From: Haliotis asinina
Lineage: Eukaryota > Mollusca > Gastropoda > Lepetellida > Haliotidae
DNA: 64,000 nucleotides
Assembly: GCF_037392515.1 (NCBI RefSeq)
Contig: NC_090291.1
Coordinates: 19,446,001 to 19,510,000 of the forward strand
Reading direction: 5' to 3'
Part shown: positions 13,433-24,126 of the stretch, in pieces
How the letters are laid out: every line of letters begins with the position of its first letter
Numbering within the stretch: position 1 is the stretch's first letter
Made by a program: the position numbers and the translations under genes
Notes under the pieces: generated by a model
What the model saw: only the letters and a program-made list of their open reading frames with translations
The model's database searches: none
Told to the model about the DNA's origin: nothing

Positions 13433-13664
13433 AACATGCAATAATATGCCTTATTGGTGTTTGACATGCCTCCCAAAATTCATAAATATTTTACTAATCC
13501 TGTTAAGGAGTAGTTTTCAATGCGCATATGTCATGTTTAATATATATGTTAAGTGGATTGAGAGTGAATAAAGAATGTTCGATTGACACGGTAAGCGAAT
13601 GCTGCACATTAATACATACAATATACAGTGAATTGGTGTGTATATGACGCACGCATGTAGACAA

Positions 13665-13722
13665 GAGGCGAGTGAATGAGTTTAGTATTAAGCCGTTTTT
13701 ATCAATATTCCGCACGTGGAAC
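13665..13722 (-). mobile_element. SINE-A tail fragment
   Basis: GAGTGAATGAGTTTAGTATT and AAGCCGTTTTTATCAATATTCC only; the tRNA-like head is missing. Confidence 0.65.
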
Positions 13723-14097
13723 AATTGTAGTGATCTTATGTGTAATTAATCGGTAGACCCATTTTCACTCAGAATATTAAGAAATGTCTTTATTTATAGA
13801 AGTCAACTACTCGTGACTATTTACCAACGTTAAGAGTTTGTTAATTTGTCTCTCGCCTCGAGACATTTACATTGCGGTGACACTTGCTACGGCAATATTT
13901 GCGCTTGACTTAAAAGACCCAATGAGGCAGGAAAGGTCAGTTGCAAGGGGATCACCAGGTCCTCTCGATCCTTGACACCGCAGAATATCTTGTTCACTTT
14001 AACCTTTTACATTCGAAATATACTACATTTAGAGCAAAATATATTAACAGTGAACGCATTTCCAAATTTGCGAGTATGATTCCAAGCATAAAACAAG

Positions 14098-14262
14098 TTG
14101 AGTGAGTGAGTGAACTTAGTTTCACACCCCTTTTAGAAATGTTCCAGCAATATCACGGCGGACGCCAGGAGTGGGTTTCACACATAGTACCTATGTGAGG
14201 ACTGGGACCCTGGTTTTCAGCGTAACGTGCGAACAATTTAACCACCCAGTTGCCCCTTAAAC
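14098..14262 (-). mobile_element. SINE-A copy
   Basis: Full-length but diverged: GAGTGAGTGAACTTAGTTTC, TTCCAGCAATATCACGGCGG, a damaged B-box region (GACTGGGACCCTGG) and an A-box end near 14250. It lies downstream of gene A. Confidence 0.75.
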
Positions 14263-15615
14263 AAGATGAAAGCCACATTTAATGTTACTGTGGTTGTGAG
14301 TTTGGTTCTTGTTTAACGTGGCCCTCAGCATAACATACACATTTCAATGGTGCCTTCTACAACGTGGTGCACATTTGTCAAAGTGTCTATATCGTAATAT
14401 CATTTTCTCGAATGAGACGAATTTTCACTTGCACTGTTTCGAAACTGCAACCAAGAACGATACACTAAATTGTGATGCCTATCCCCCGCCGTGATAGTAC
14501 GTGAATGTTGTAGCATGAAACACGGATGCAAAGTGAGAACACCGAAATCGTAGCGGCTGAAAATCACATACTACTTGCAACCGAGTTGTAAGACATAGGC
14601 CTTGTCCTAATTCCTACCACAAGTCGCAAGCTCTCGACCAATCAAATCGCAGAGAGCTGTGTTCTCCTCAGAGGGACGTCCCCTCTGTTTATGATGACAT
14701 CATGTTTCTTCCTTCCAATCCAAGTCGTTAAGATCTTTGTTTTTATTACAAGTCGTATGCTACAAGTTGTTACTACAAGTCGCACCGTGAGAACGCACCC
14801 TAAAAGTTGCGAATAACCCAACTCACGCACACATTCTTAACTTCAGCCGATATGTGGCCTGGGTACATATGTATGGATACTTGTTGTTTCCATGGATATG
14901 ACCCTCTGCATTAATTAGTAGACACTTGCTACTTGGTTCAAGGTCAGTATATATTTTGTCTGAGTGTAGCATTCGACGGTTTAATCACCCTTTGGAATTC
15001 AAGACAATACATCTAAAAATATACACAGACGAAATTTGATTACCATTTACAACAGGTTTACGGTGCCACTGATTGTTATGGTTTAATCACACTTTTTTTA
15101 AAAATTACTACAGAATCCATCTTTCCAATTTATAAACGAACCAATAGTGATTTTCTATTCACAGCAGGTCTACTGTGCCCGTGATTTTTATCGTGTAATT
15201 TCACTCTTTAAATTGCAACATAATCCCTCTCTAATGTATGGTTACCTCAAAATAAAGGGTTAACTACACTATGTAATGTGCCCAATTCACTGTTGATAAT
15301 TCACAAGTGAATATCGTCATCACAAATTCCTCTCGATCCATTCCACATGTCTACTTATATCGGTATAAAGAGTTATCGCATGATCAGTACATGTGTACTC
15401 TGTAACAATCCCAAAGAGGAAATACTGGGTGTTTACATCCGGACACATCAACATACTTCCTCCGTCAGTCTGAAACAAAGGATTATGCACGTAATTTTGG
15501 CATTGTCAGTCTTAATAATAGGTAATTTATTCAAAATTATTGACAAACATTTATATCAACCCAAAGCAGATGCTTTCTACAATAGGGGATCTTGAAAAGT
15601 TATTGTTATCGTTTG

Positions 15616-18600
15616 TCAAAGTTGCAAACTTGGGACCAAAAGATGCAGACAAAACTTCTGTCGTAGGCAGTTCCCGATGACTTCAGCACTAAGACCCAAG
15701 TGAACAATTGCCTTCCCGTTGCATTGTACAGCTGTCAGTGGCCAGTGACCGAGACAGAGAACCAGGTAAATTTGGGTTGATATTAATATTCCTCGCAGGA
15801 CTGATTGCAAGTTAATACAATGGAGTTTCTCGTTAGCTGTAATAAGTAGTACCGCGTTTATCATAAACGTTCCTCCGTTCCCGTTGAAGCTTACTTTGCA
15901 ATGAGTATCCTCCTCGTCGTCTTGAAGAGAGCAGATGACGTCTTCAGGCACTGTGCCGTTGGCATTCATGGCTGTCAGCAGTTGAGAGCACGTGGAGGAT
16001 TCGTATACTCTTACTTGTCGAACTTCGAGAACGCTCGACACATTCGGATCTAATTTAGAAACGAATCAGTATGAAATGCAGTGTTCCTATAATCCACATG
16101 CCCATTTACACAGAAGGCGTTTCTTACAAGTCGACTGAATTGAGAGTGCATAATGATTGACTATAACAAACAATAAAATATAGTATGACATTTAAAATTA
16201 TATCACGAGAAAAAAATTCTAGTATTAGCATATCTAGACATAAGTTAACATGTGTTGTGTAGCAATACCAACATTAAGATCGAATACAGACCCGAATATG
16301 TAACATGCGTCATGTTTCCAGAGCAAATCGTACTATCAGATCTTTGTTTTAAAAAAAAAACTGTTTCGAGCGGATGGAAACCACCGCAATGTATTCATAA
16401 TTCAATAAGCCAAAACGAATCACACACTCTCTTTCAACAAGAAAGAAGCTTCAATAAGCAGTGTAGCCAGTGGAAATCAGTAAATGTGACGTCAAGGAAG
16501 GTATGCGTCACTGACCCCTTAGAACAGTCATTGTTAACCATCTTGCTTTATAATGCATTTTCATAATTTGCCCTCATGTACCCTACATGTATAAATATAT
16601 CATGTTGTGCCCATTCAATACTTCATGCTTGAAAAAAGGTATAATTATCTATTCTGACACGTGACTATTGTACGATAAAGAAGTTGATCATCCATTAAGA
16701 CATGTCATTCCTGTTGCGCACAGCTTCTAGAATACCCCTCAAACAGCCTCAAAAACACACCCGTGATATCGCCCCACCCGGCCAACAGACAGCGTCCGAA
16801 TCCGAGACTGATGGGAGATGTATTGACTTTAGGTAGACACACTGGGGAAATACATGGATGGTCCACGGCCTCAGCAAACTCCACCAACACAAGGTCGTTG
16901 CCTGAAAGGAAAAAAGAATAGTAAACGTGAAAATGCCATTGAAGTATTTCAGTGTGAGTGGGTGGTTTTGTTTGTTTTTGTCAGCTGTAAGTAGCTTGAA
17001 ATTTCCAAAGCAATATTCCTTGGACAAACCCGTGGTGGATATTATGAATTTCAAAAGACGATGCAAGTCTTCGGGTATTATTACACGCTGCTGACCAATT
17101 CATCAAGACTGACCACCGATCAGTTTCGATGCAAGTAAGCATATGGGGACCATTTCTAACCCGAATTCCTCACGGATGAGACCGTACGACAAGACGGATT
17201 TCCATTCATGAGGATTTGCCCTTGTGTACTTATTTTCAAATACAATTGTTGATTCGTAACAGAACCTTTCCAATAACATGTCAGTAATACGCCAAGAAAG
17301 ATTTCGATCCATGAGGGCATGCCCTTGAGTATTTATTTTTAAATGCATTTGTACGTTTTAACAGAAACTTTTACAATAATTATTCATATTTGCATTCATC
17401 ACGTCCTGCATCATTGCCTCATTACAGTTTCTGATGACCTTCACTTGCTCCCCAAACTGACTTACCTGTAGTAAAGGATGTGTGATGAGCTTGTGCCCCA
17501 AGCTGACTTACCTCTAGTAAAGGATGTGTGATGAGCTTGTGCCCCAAGCTGACTTACCTCTAGTAAAGGATGTGTGATGAGCTTCCGCCCCAAGCTGACT
17601 TACCTCTAGTAAAGGATGTGTGCTGAGCTTCCGCCCCAAGCTGACTTACCTCTAGTAAAGGATGTGTGATGAGCTTGTGTCCCAAGCTGACTTACCTCTA
17701 GTAAAGGATGTGTGATGAGCTTGTGTCCCAAGCTGACTTACCTCTAGTAAAGCATAAGGATGTGTGATGAGCTTCCGCCCCAAGCTGACTTACCTCTAGT
17801 AAAGGATGTGTGATGAGCTTGTGTCCCAAGCTGACTTACCTCTAGTAAAGGATGTGTGATGAGCTTCCGCCCCAAGCTGACTTACCTCTAGTAAAGGATG
17901 TGTGATGAGGGTGCCTAATGACGGATGAAACCTCAACCTGTACCTCTGTGGATTCTGCTTGAGATGCATCATATTCTCCCAATGTTAGGACTAGATGAGA
18001 CGTTGAAACCCTTAAAGAATACACCTTGACAGACAAATGAAACTAGCATTCGGTTATTTACATATCAGTATTGTTCCCGTGCAAAGGTTAATCCATATTA
18101 ACAGAGCATCGCCGAAACGTCGCTACTGTACAACAAAGAAGCTGATCGTCCATAAAGACTTGTCATTCCTATTACTTATAACTTCTATATAGCCCTTCAA
18201 ATAGTTCATATATGACTTAGGAATCACCTCTGAGCGCCTAATATAATCGAAGAAATATTATATCATGGCCACTTTTAAAAAAGGACACTGCAATTCATAT
18301 TTACCCATCCACACATCCGACGACCGTTAACACGGCGTGGTCAGACACAAGTACACCGGAACAGTAGTGTTGGCTGTATGTGGTCCTTATTGATACCACC
18401 CAGGGAAACACACATGCCCCTCGTGTGCTGTTGAGAGGATAAGAACCTACATATCTCCGTCTGCCACAAGTTCCTGTCGTGAAAATACAACATTCAAGAT
18501 ATTTATGCATTCATGGTGCAAAATCTGTGAACGGAATCGGGAGAAGACGATTCAATCGTCCAATATCATTATTTTTGGTTTGTTTATGATTTACCATTGG

Positions 18601-21428
18601 AAATCCCCTTTCTGAATATCTTTTCTTTGTTTTGACATTGTTTTTGTCCTTTTAGTGCTATCATGGTGGAAACATGACCGTTTCTCACCTGTGGACTGTT
18701 GTAATGTTGTTTCAACGACTGAAGATGTTGTAGCATATGTCTCGACTCTTGGGGTCGTCGTTGGTGTTGGCGAGGATGTCGACTGTGGGTGCTCGCTTTG
18801 AAATATCGCTGTGGTAGTTGTGTGATTGGACAGCGTCTTTGGAGCAGGCATGCAGCATGTTGACCTGAAGTGCGGGCATGTTGTGGGCAAGGAATACTTT
18901 GCTTCGTAGCCAGGCATACACAACTTCCGACAAATACCGCCAATGTACCAGCATGCTGAATGGACAAACACTGAATATTATCACATTATATTATGTCAAT
19001 TGTTCTGAAAATGTTATGTGCTTTGAACATTTAGAATACAGACAGGGGGCGTATTACTATGATAATATTTGCTTCGCTGGAACATCGCATTTATGCTGTT
19101 TCAGCACTTTCTGATTTGTTCGAGTGGCCTTTAGCACTATTGCCGATGACGTGTGAGCAGACAAGATTTCTGTAGTGGTTCATATGTTTGAGTTGAATAT
19201 TCGAGCGGATTAGTATCCATTACTGATTGCAGTTTTCATGATATTTGGTTCTGGCACATATTTGGGTTAGTTCAAGGAGATCTAGTTTTCTTGGTGTCAA
19301 AATACATAGCAAATGGGGCCTAACATGTTCTATGATATGTACTGACATTTAAACCATTTTGCAGTGTTTAGTGTGCATGTTTTGTATTATTCTTTATTCA
19401 GTGAGTGACAGAATAAGCCTTGCCAGAAAAGTGAGACTGTTAACATGCGGTTTTAAATACTAAAGCGTATATCTGTTTGCTCTGAAGTTGAAACGTATGG
19501 CTCGTGGTCAATTGTAACCCAAAAGTCATCTGTCAATATCAAACGGCAAGAAACTGATAGAAAAAGATGTTTCCGTTGTTATTCACAAACTGTGGTGACA
19601 TTTGAGCGCATGTTCGTGCTTTAGATCAATCATAGCTATTGTAAGAGCTACTACGGAGTTTTACCTTGAAAACAAAACCTTTATGACATACTTTTCCTTT
19701 AAGGTATCGTTACAGGTTATCTGACTCCTGATTTACCTGTCCATTCAATAAGAATCCTTTCGCCAATACAGACAACTAATAGTGGTTCAGAAGTGTTACA
19801 AACTCATTATTATTTTCATTTTAAATGCACAGGACGACATTTTAGCGCGACATTGGTCATAATTATGCATCTAGAAGGGAGACCAGCGCTATCGAGGGTC
19901 TGCTGCAGACTTTGCGCTCAGTAAATCAAAATGTATGTGAGAGAGAAATTAAGAAATATTTTGAAGGTTTGTATTTATATTTTTCTGTCTCAAGGAACAT
20001 TGCCAGAAACAAATATACGAGTGCACATACACACACATTAACACAAAGTACAGTGTTTGATCCTTTAAGATTTCATCAGTATCAAGCATTTCTCAAACAA
20101 TCCTCTTTTTGCACTGATGCCATTGTCTCTTTTATGAAGCATTTCTCATAAAATACCATTTTTGGTATTGTCTCCATAATATATCTGATTTACGGTCATT
20201 ACATAAAATGGCAAAAAAACGGCAAATGAAAATACATACTACAGAAGACGGACAAAGAATCAGTTCCTTGAATAAAATTTGGAAGTTATTAATGAATTCG
20301 AATAATTCATATCATTTATTAAATGTTTATTAGAATCTAACCATTTAGATATACGCCTGACATCATACTACGCATTAATTATGCATTATGTTACTCACGT
20401 AGCGCCACGCAGCAGGTGCCATGGTAGCCGATGTCGATGTTGCAGTAGTGTATGCCGAGGTTGACCTCACCGCGGTTACACAACCCCCGACATTCCCCTC
20501 CATAGCTGAGGTGGCACGCTAAATACATAGAACTGTACATTTACAGGTCAGACTTTACTTGTAAGACACCCCCTAACATGTAGTGAGTGAATGCATTTTT
20601 CGCCGCTTTTAGAAATATTCCCACAATATCATGGCAGGGAACACAAGAAATGGGTTTCATACATTCCACCCATGTGGGGAATCGAACCCAGGTCTTCGGC
20701 GTGACGAACGAACGCTTCAACCTCTAGGCTACCTCACCACCGCACCATGGACATATGAAGGTATTCGTTATACGACGTCACAGCAAGATAATGACTTCTT
20801 GGTATTGCTTATGCAACAAAATTTACTGACGTTCTGCTTACCTAGACAGATGTCCTAGGGTAGAATAGGACTTCAGCAACCCGTGCTTGCCATAAAAAGT
20901 TACTATGCTTGTCGTAAGAGGCGACTAACGGGATCGGGTGGTCAGGCTCGCTGACTTGGTTGACACATGTCATCGGTTCCCAATTGCGCAGATCGATGAT
21001 CATGTTGTTGATCACTGGATTGTCTGGTCCAGACTCGATTATTTAGAGACCGCCGCCATATAGCTGGAATATTGCTGAGTGCGGCGTAAAACTCAAGTCT
21101 CTCACTCACTTACCTAGACACATCAGTCTAAACAGACAATGCTGAATTCTGGCACAGGTATATATGCCTAATCTAAATATTATATTAATTGTGCATTATC
21201 AGTAATATATACTACGTTAACGTATAAAATATATTCACAGTTAATAAAACGCTACATTTTTACGCGATTTGAAGTCATACTGTACTGACAGACTGTCATG
21301 CCAGAATATCAACCGTATCACTTCCAATACACAATTTGAAAACAGTACGTACGTGACCAAAAGAAATATTGTCCGCAAACAGCATGCAGATGGAGAATCC
21401 AAAAAGCACACAGTATCCAGAGTAACAT
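15616..21428 (-). CDS. Gene A: signal peptide + two beta-defensin-like modules + trypsin-fold pseudoprotease
   Basis: Exons (minus): 21428-21353 signal peptide (MLLWILCAFWIL...); 20518-20399 defensin-like 1 (C-x7-C-x3-C-x11-C-x9-CC); 18955-18689 defensin-like 2 (C-x6-C-x3-C-x13-C-x6-CC) plus a ~55-residue Thr/Ser/Pro linker; 18473-18305 trypsin N-part; 18010-17886; 16901-16761 (GNDLVLVEF, CLLAGWG); 16049-15895. Intron phases are 1,1,1,2,1,1,0 and all joins keep frame to residue 351. The catalytic His motif reads LTVVGCV, so His57 is Gly. The activation site is RRRYVGSYP instead of RIVGG. Asp102 is present. The last exon is unclear: the frame stays open past the 15895 donor to a TGA at 15616 (GNGGTFM might stand for GDSGGPL), and another candidate lies at 13137-13432. 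It cannot act as a protease; a secreted recognition, binding or regulatory role is inferred from clip-domain pseudoproteases. Confidence 0.82.
16662..16755. repeat. Intron segment duplicated at 18118-18213
   Basis: Both copies share TACTGTAC/TTGTACGATAAAGAAG, CTGATCG/TTGATCATCCAT, AAGAC(A/T)TGTCATTCCT, TAACTTCTA/CAGCTTCTAGA and CCCTCAAA. In this copy the segment runs up to the exon boundary at 16761; in the other it ends in intron near 18213. This indicates an old partial exon-flank duplication inside gene A. Confidence 0.65.
17199..17378. repeat. Two-copy tandem duplication (~85 bp each) in gene A intron
   Basis: GATTTCCATTCATGAGGATT at 17199 and GATTTCGATCCATGAGGGCA at 17300 start two parallel copies that continue TGCCCTTG, TATTTT, AAATGCATTTGT/AAATACAATTGT, AACAGAA and CAATAA. 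Divergence is about 20%. Confidence 0.7.
17450..17905. repeat. 46-bp minisatellite made of copies of an exon end plus its splice donor
   Basis: Read on the minus strand, each unit contains CATCACACATCCTTTACTAG, then AG|GTAAGTCAGCTTGGG. The copy nearest the exon is the true 3' end of the gene A exon 18010-17886 with its donor at 17885. Nine further copies follow inside the intron (near 17832, 17786, 17734, 17688, 17642, 17596, 17550, 17504, 17458), all keeping GTAAGT. The unit is not a multiple of 3, and read-through from the true exon meets a TAG in the second copy, so use of a distal donor would truncate the protein. Confidence 0.95.
18118..18213. repeat. Second copy of the 16662-16755 intron segment
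   Basis: Partner of the duplication described at 16662-16755. It lies in the intron between the gene A exons 18473-18305 and 18010-17886. Confidence 0.65.
20578..20745 (-). mobile_element. SINE-A copy
   Basis: TAGTGAGTGAATGCATTTTT, CCGCTTTTAGAAATATTCCC, GTGGGGAATCGAACCCAGGT, CTTCGGCGTGACGAACGAAC and CTAGGCTACCTCACC. The tRNA-like B- and A-boxes are well kept on the minus strand. It lies in the intron just upstream of gene A's first defensin-like exon. Confidence 0.85.
20850..21112 (+). mobile_element. SINE-B copy, near full length
   Basis: Starts GTCCTAGGGTAGAATAGG, then CTTGTCGTAAGAGGCGACTA, GGTGGTCAGGCTCGCTGACT, ACATGTCATCGGTTCCCAAT, ATCACTGGATTGTCTGG and CGCCATATAGCTGGAATATT, ending GCGGCGTAAAACT with CTCACTCAC. 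It shares this tail with SINE-A but has a different head. It lies in the first intron of gene A. Confidence 0.85.
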
Positions 21429-23320
21429 CCCAGATACCGATCAAGATGCTGATGGAGTGGCACCTGTACAAGAAACTCCCCATCCCGTGCCACGCTCATC
21501 AACCTCCACCAACTTTCATCTTTTAGCGTTTCATCAGGCTTTGTCAACTATTTCTTCTATCGGTGTGAAAATCACGCCCGAATCGGTCAGTCATTTAGCT
21601 TGTCAAACTACAATGACACCTTGTCTGCATATATGCAAGTTATGTACAGCCTTGTGCTCTCAGACCTCAACTAATAAGATCACACTCTCCACGGCTTTGA
21701 ACTCTTGCCCCAGCCCTACGCAGATACATATTATGGCTGTTTGTTCACGAAACCTTCTCGGATACATAGCAAAATGTTCCCTTCTTATGTAAACACAACT
21801 GCAGAAAACTGCGACTTAATGACCACTCGTGTGTTTCTGTACAAACGTGGTGTTTCTCTATAAACGCAAAAGGCCCGTCATCCTTGTACAGCATTGTTGG
21901 GGAAATATGTCGCAATTCCAACTGTAAATATTCTTTCTAATATCGTACTCGTGAAGATGGTTTATGTCTTACTAAACACAAATTCTTTAATAACTACGAA
22001 ATGTGTCACCATGAGACACAGTCTGTTATCCTACAATGTCTGTGTATCTGGCAAGGTTTGTACATGGTATACATAATTAACAATCTTCCATATCTTGAAG
22101 AACAGGAGGGTATATATTTGAGTGTATGTGTAAATTTATAGTGACAGATACCGAATGAGTCTAAGTTACACGAATGACTAGACTTTAAGAAATGTGTGCT
22201 TATTACGCTTAAAATGTGAAAGATAATATGGAAAATGCATCTTTGTGAGGGCTAAGAAAACGTTCGACACATTCCGGGTTTTCGACACATTGGAAGCAGT
22301 ATTGCAACGTTTCTGACAACAGCAACACAGGAATAAAACTGTATAATTATAATTATACAGCCATAAAATATACAAATATATATATATATAATTATGTTTC
22401 TTCTTAGATACCCCCCATGACACGTGCAAAGGCAGAGGCAATATTCAGGTAATTTCGTTAGATCTGTGAATACCACAACCACACCTTTCATGACATCGCC
22501 CGCAGTTGATGCTTAAATAATAAATCAATTAAAATTAATTAAACTAAACTTTGATCAATAATGGAAATAAATCGCATTCTTTATTCCACCTGAATCACCT
22601 CCTCGTCCGATACACAAAATCAATTATTATGTACTGCAGCAGATTCAACGTTAGCTTTTGTCAATATGCCCCCCACACATGTAAAGACAAATAACACATT
22701 ATGTACATTTCTTGTGACAGCAGATGCTGTGGTAGCATCTAGAGTAAATTTGATTTCGACTTGAAGCAGCGCAGCGGGTTGTCTCACATCTCCAGTTACA
22801 TTTGATGAAGCCTTGAGAACATCAGATGCAGACATGTTTCACGCCTTCACGAAACCACACAAGTCTTATACTTCCTTACAGACATTTTGAGCATAGGTCA
22901 AACTGCTTTCTTGAGTGCTCTCCGTCATGTCGACTACGTTTTGTTGATGACGTGGCCTGGTTATTGTCTGGGTATGGAGCGTCCTCTTGAGTAAGTGTCA
23001 ACATATTATTACCTCGGTTAAAACGTTTGAAGTGTGCGACATATAGACAGTACCGATATACAGGCTGATCCCTATGACAGTAATTTACCTGCAAATTAAT
23101 TCACTTCTTAGCATATTGTTAATATTTTAGGGATTGCACGAAATTATTGAAAACACAAGATATTTCTAGGACTTCCCAGTTTCGCAGACCAACGAGTACA
23201 TATATATCTATAGAATGCATGTTTGCTGGTATGTTGATTTTTCACTGATTCCAAATACAGGCGAAGGTGGGCGCTAATAATTTAGCTATATTTTTATGTC
23301 TTCGAAAGGCCCACATGTTT
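21429..23320. other. Intergenic spacer between gene B and gene A
   Basis: No gene supported. A 71-codon minus-strand frame (22835-22620) and a 72-codon frame (23094-22876) have no recognisable domain and no matching splice structure. A short (TA)n run lies at 22371-22392. Gene A's promoter should lie just above 21428, but I see no clear TATA box. Confidence 0.5.
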
Positions 23321-24095
23321 CTACAAGTTTTGAAGAATCCATGGAATATGTGCTCTGACATCCGTATAAACCACAGGAAGAGTTTGTGAACATGCGTTGT
23401 CACTGATGACTCCAATGAGCGTCCAGACATTAGGGTCTTGTTCACATACCAACATTCCACCGTTGTCTCCCTGCAATGTCAGAGTACAATCAACTGTCGC
23501 ACATACAGAGTAAAGTTTAATCGAATTCTGATATGGTGCCAAAGGATATATAGAAGTCGGATATAACGAATCAGGATATATCAAGGGCGGGTATGACGAA
23601 TCTGAATACATCAAGGGCAGACATGAAGAAGAAGGATATATCAAGGTTGGATATGACAAAGAAGGATATATCAAGGCAGATATCATGATGAAGGATAGAT
23701 CAAGGATGGATATGACGAAGAAAGATATACCTAGGTCAGATATGACGAAGAAGGATATGTCATGGGCGGATATAATGAAATAGGATATGAAAAGGGCGGA
23801 TATGACGTAGAAGGATAGATGAAGGTGGATATGACGAAGTTTCTAGCCCTGGATATCTATGAACAGGCGCCAGTTGTACGGAGTGCAAGTAAGAAAATAT
23901 ACAACCATTCTTTTGTTATGGATTTGAAATTAATGTACGAGTGGTTCACAAACAGCTGGACCGCAGTCTTGGAAAAGGGGGTGAGGGAGGGGGTGGTCAG
24001 CGAGTTCGACTCCACAGCACCGACAATAGCAATTCTATACAAAACCGCCATGCGCAAGGAACTTCGCACCCGCACTTACACATCCACCAGCATAC

Positions 24096-24126
<31 letters not shown>

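Noticed and set aside
18689-18955. Classical arthropod clip domain
   Set aside because: Cys spacing (C-x6-C-x3-C-x13-C-x6-CC) is shorter and matches big-defensin spacing better; distant homology to clip is not excluded.
22620-22835. Minus-strand 71-codon frame as a small gene
   Set aside because: No recognised domain, signal peptide or splice partner; ordinary chance length.
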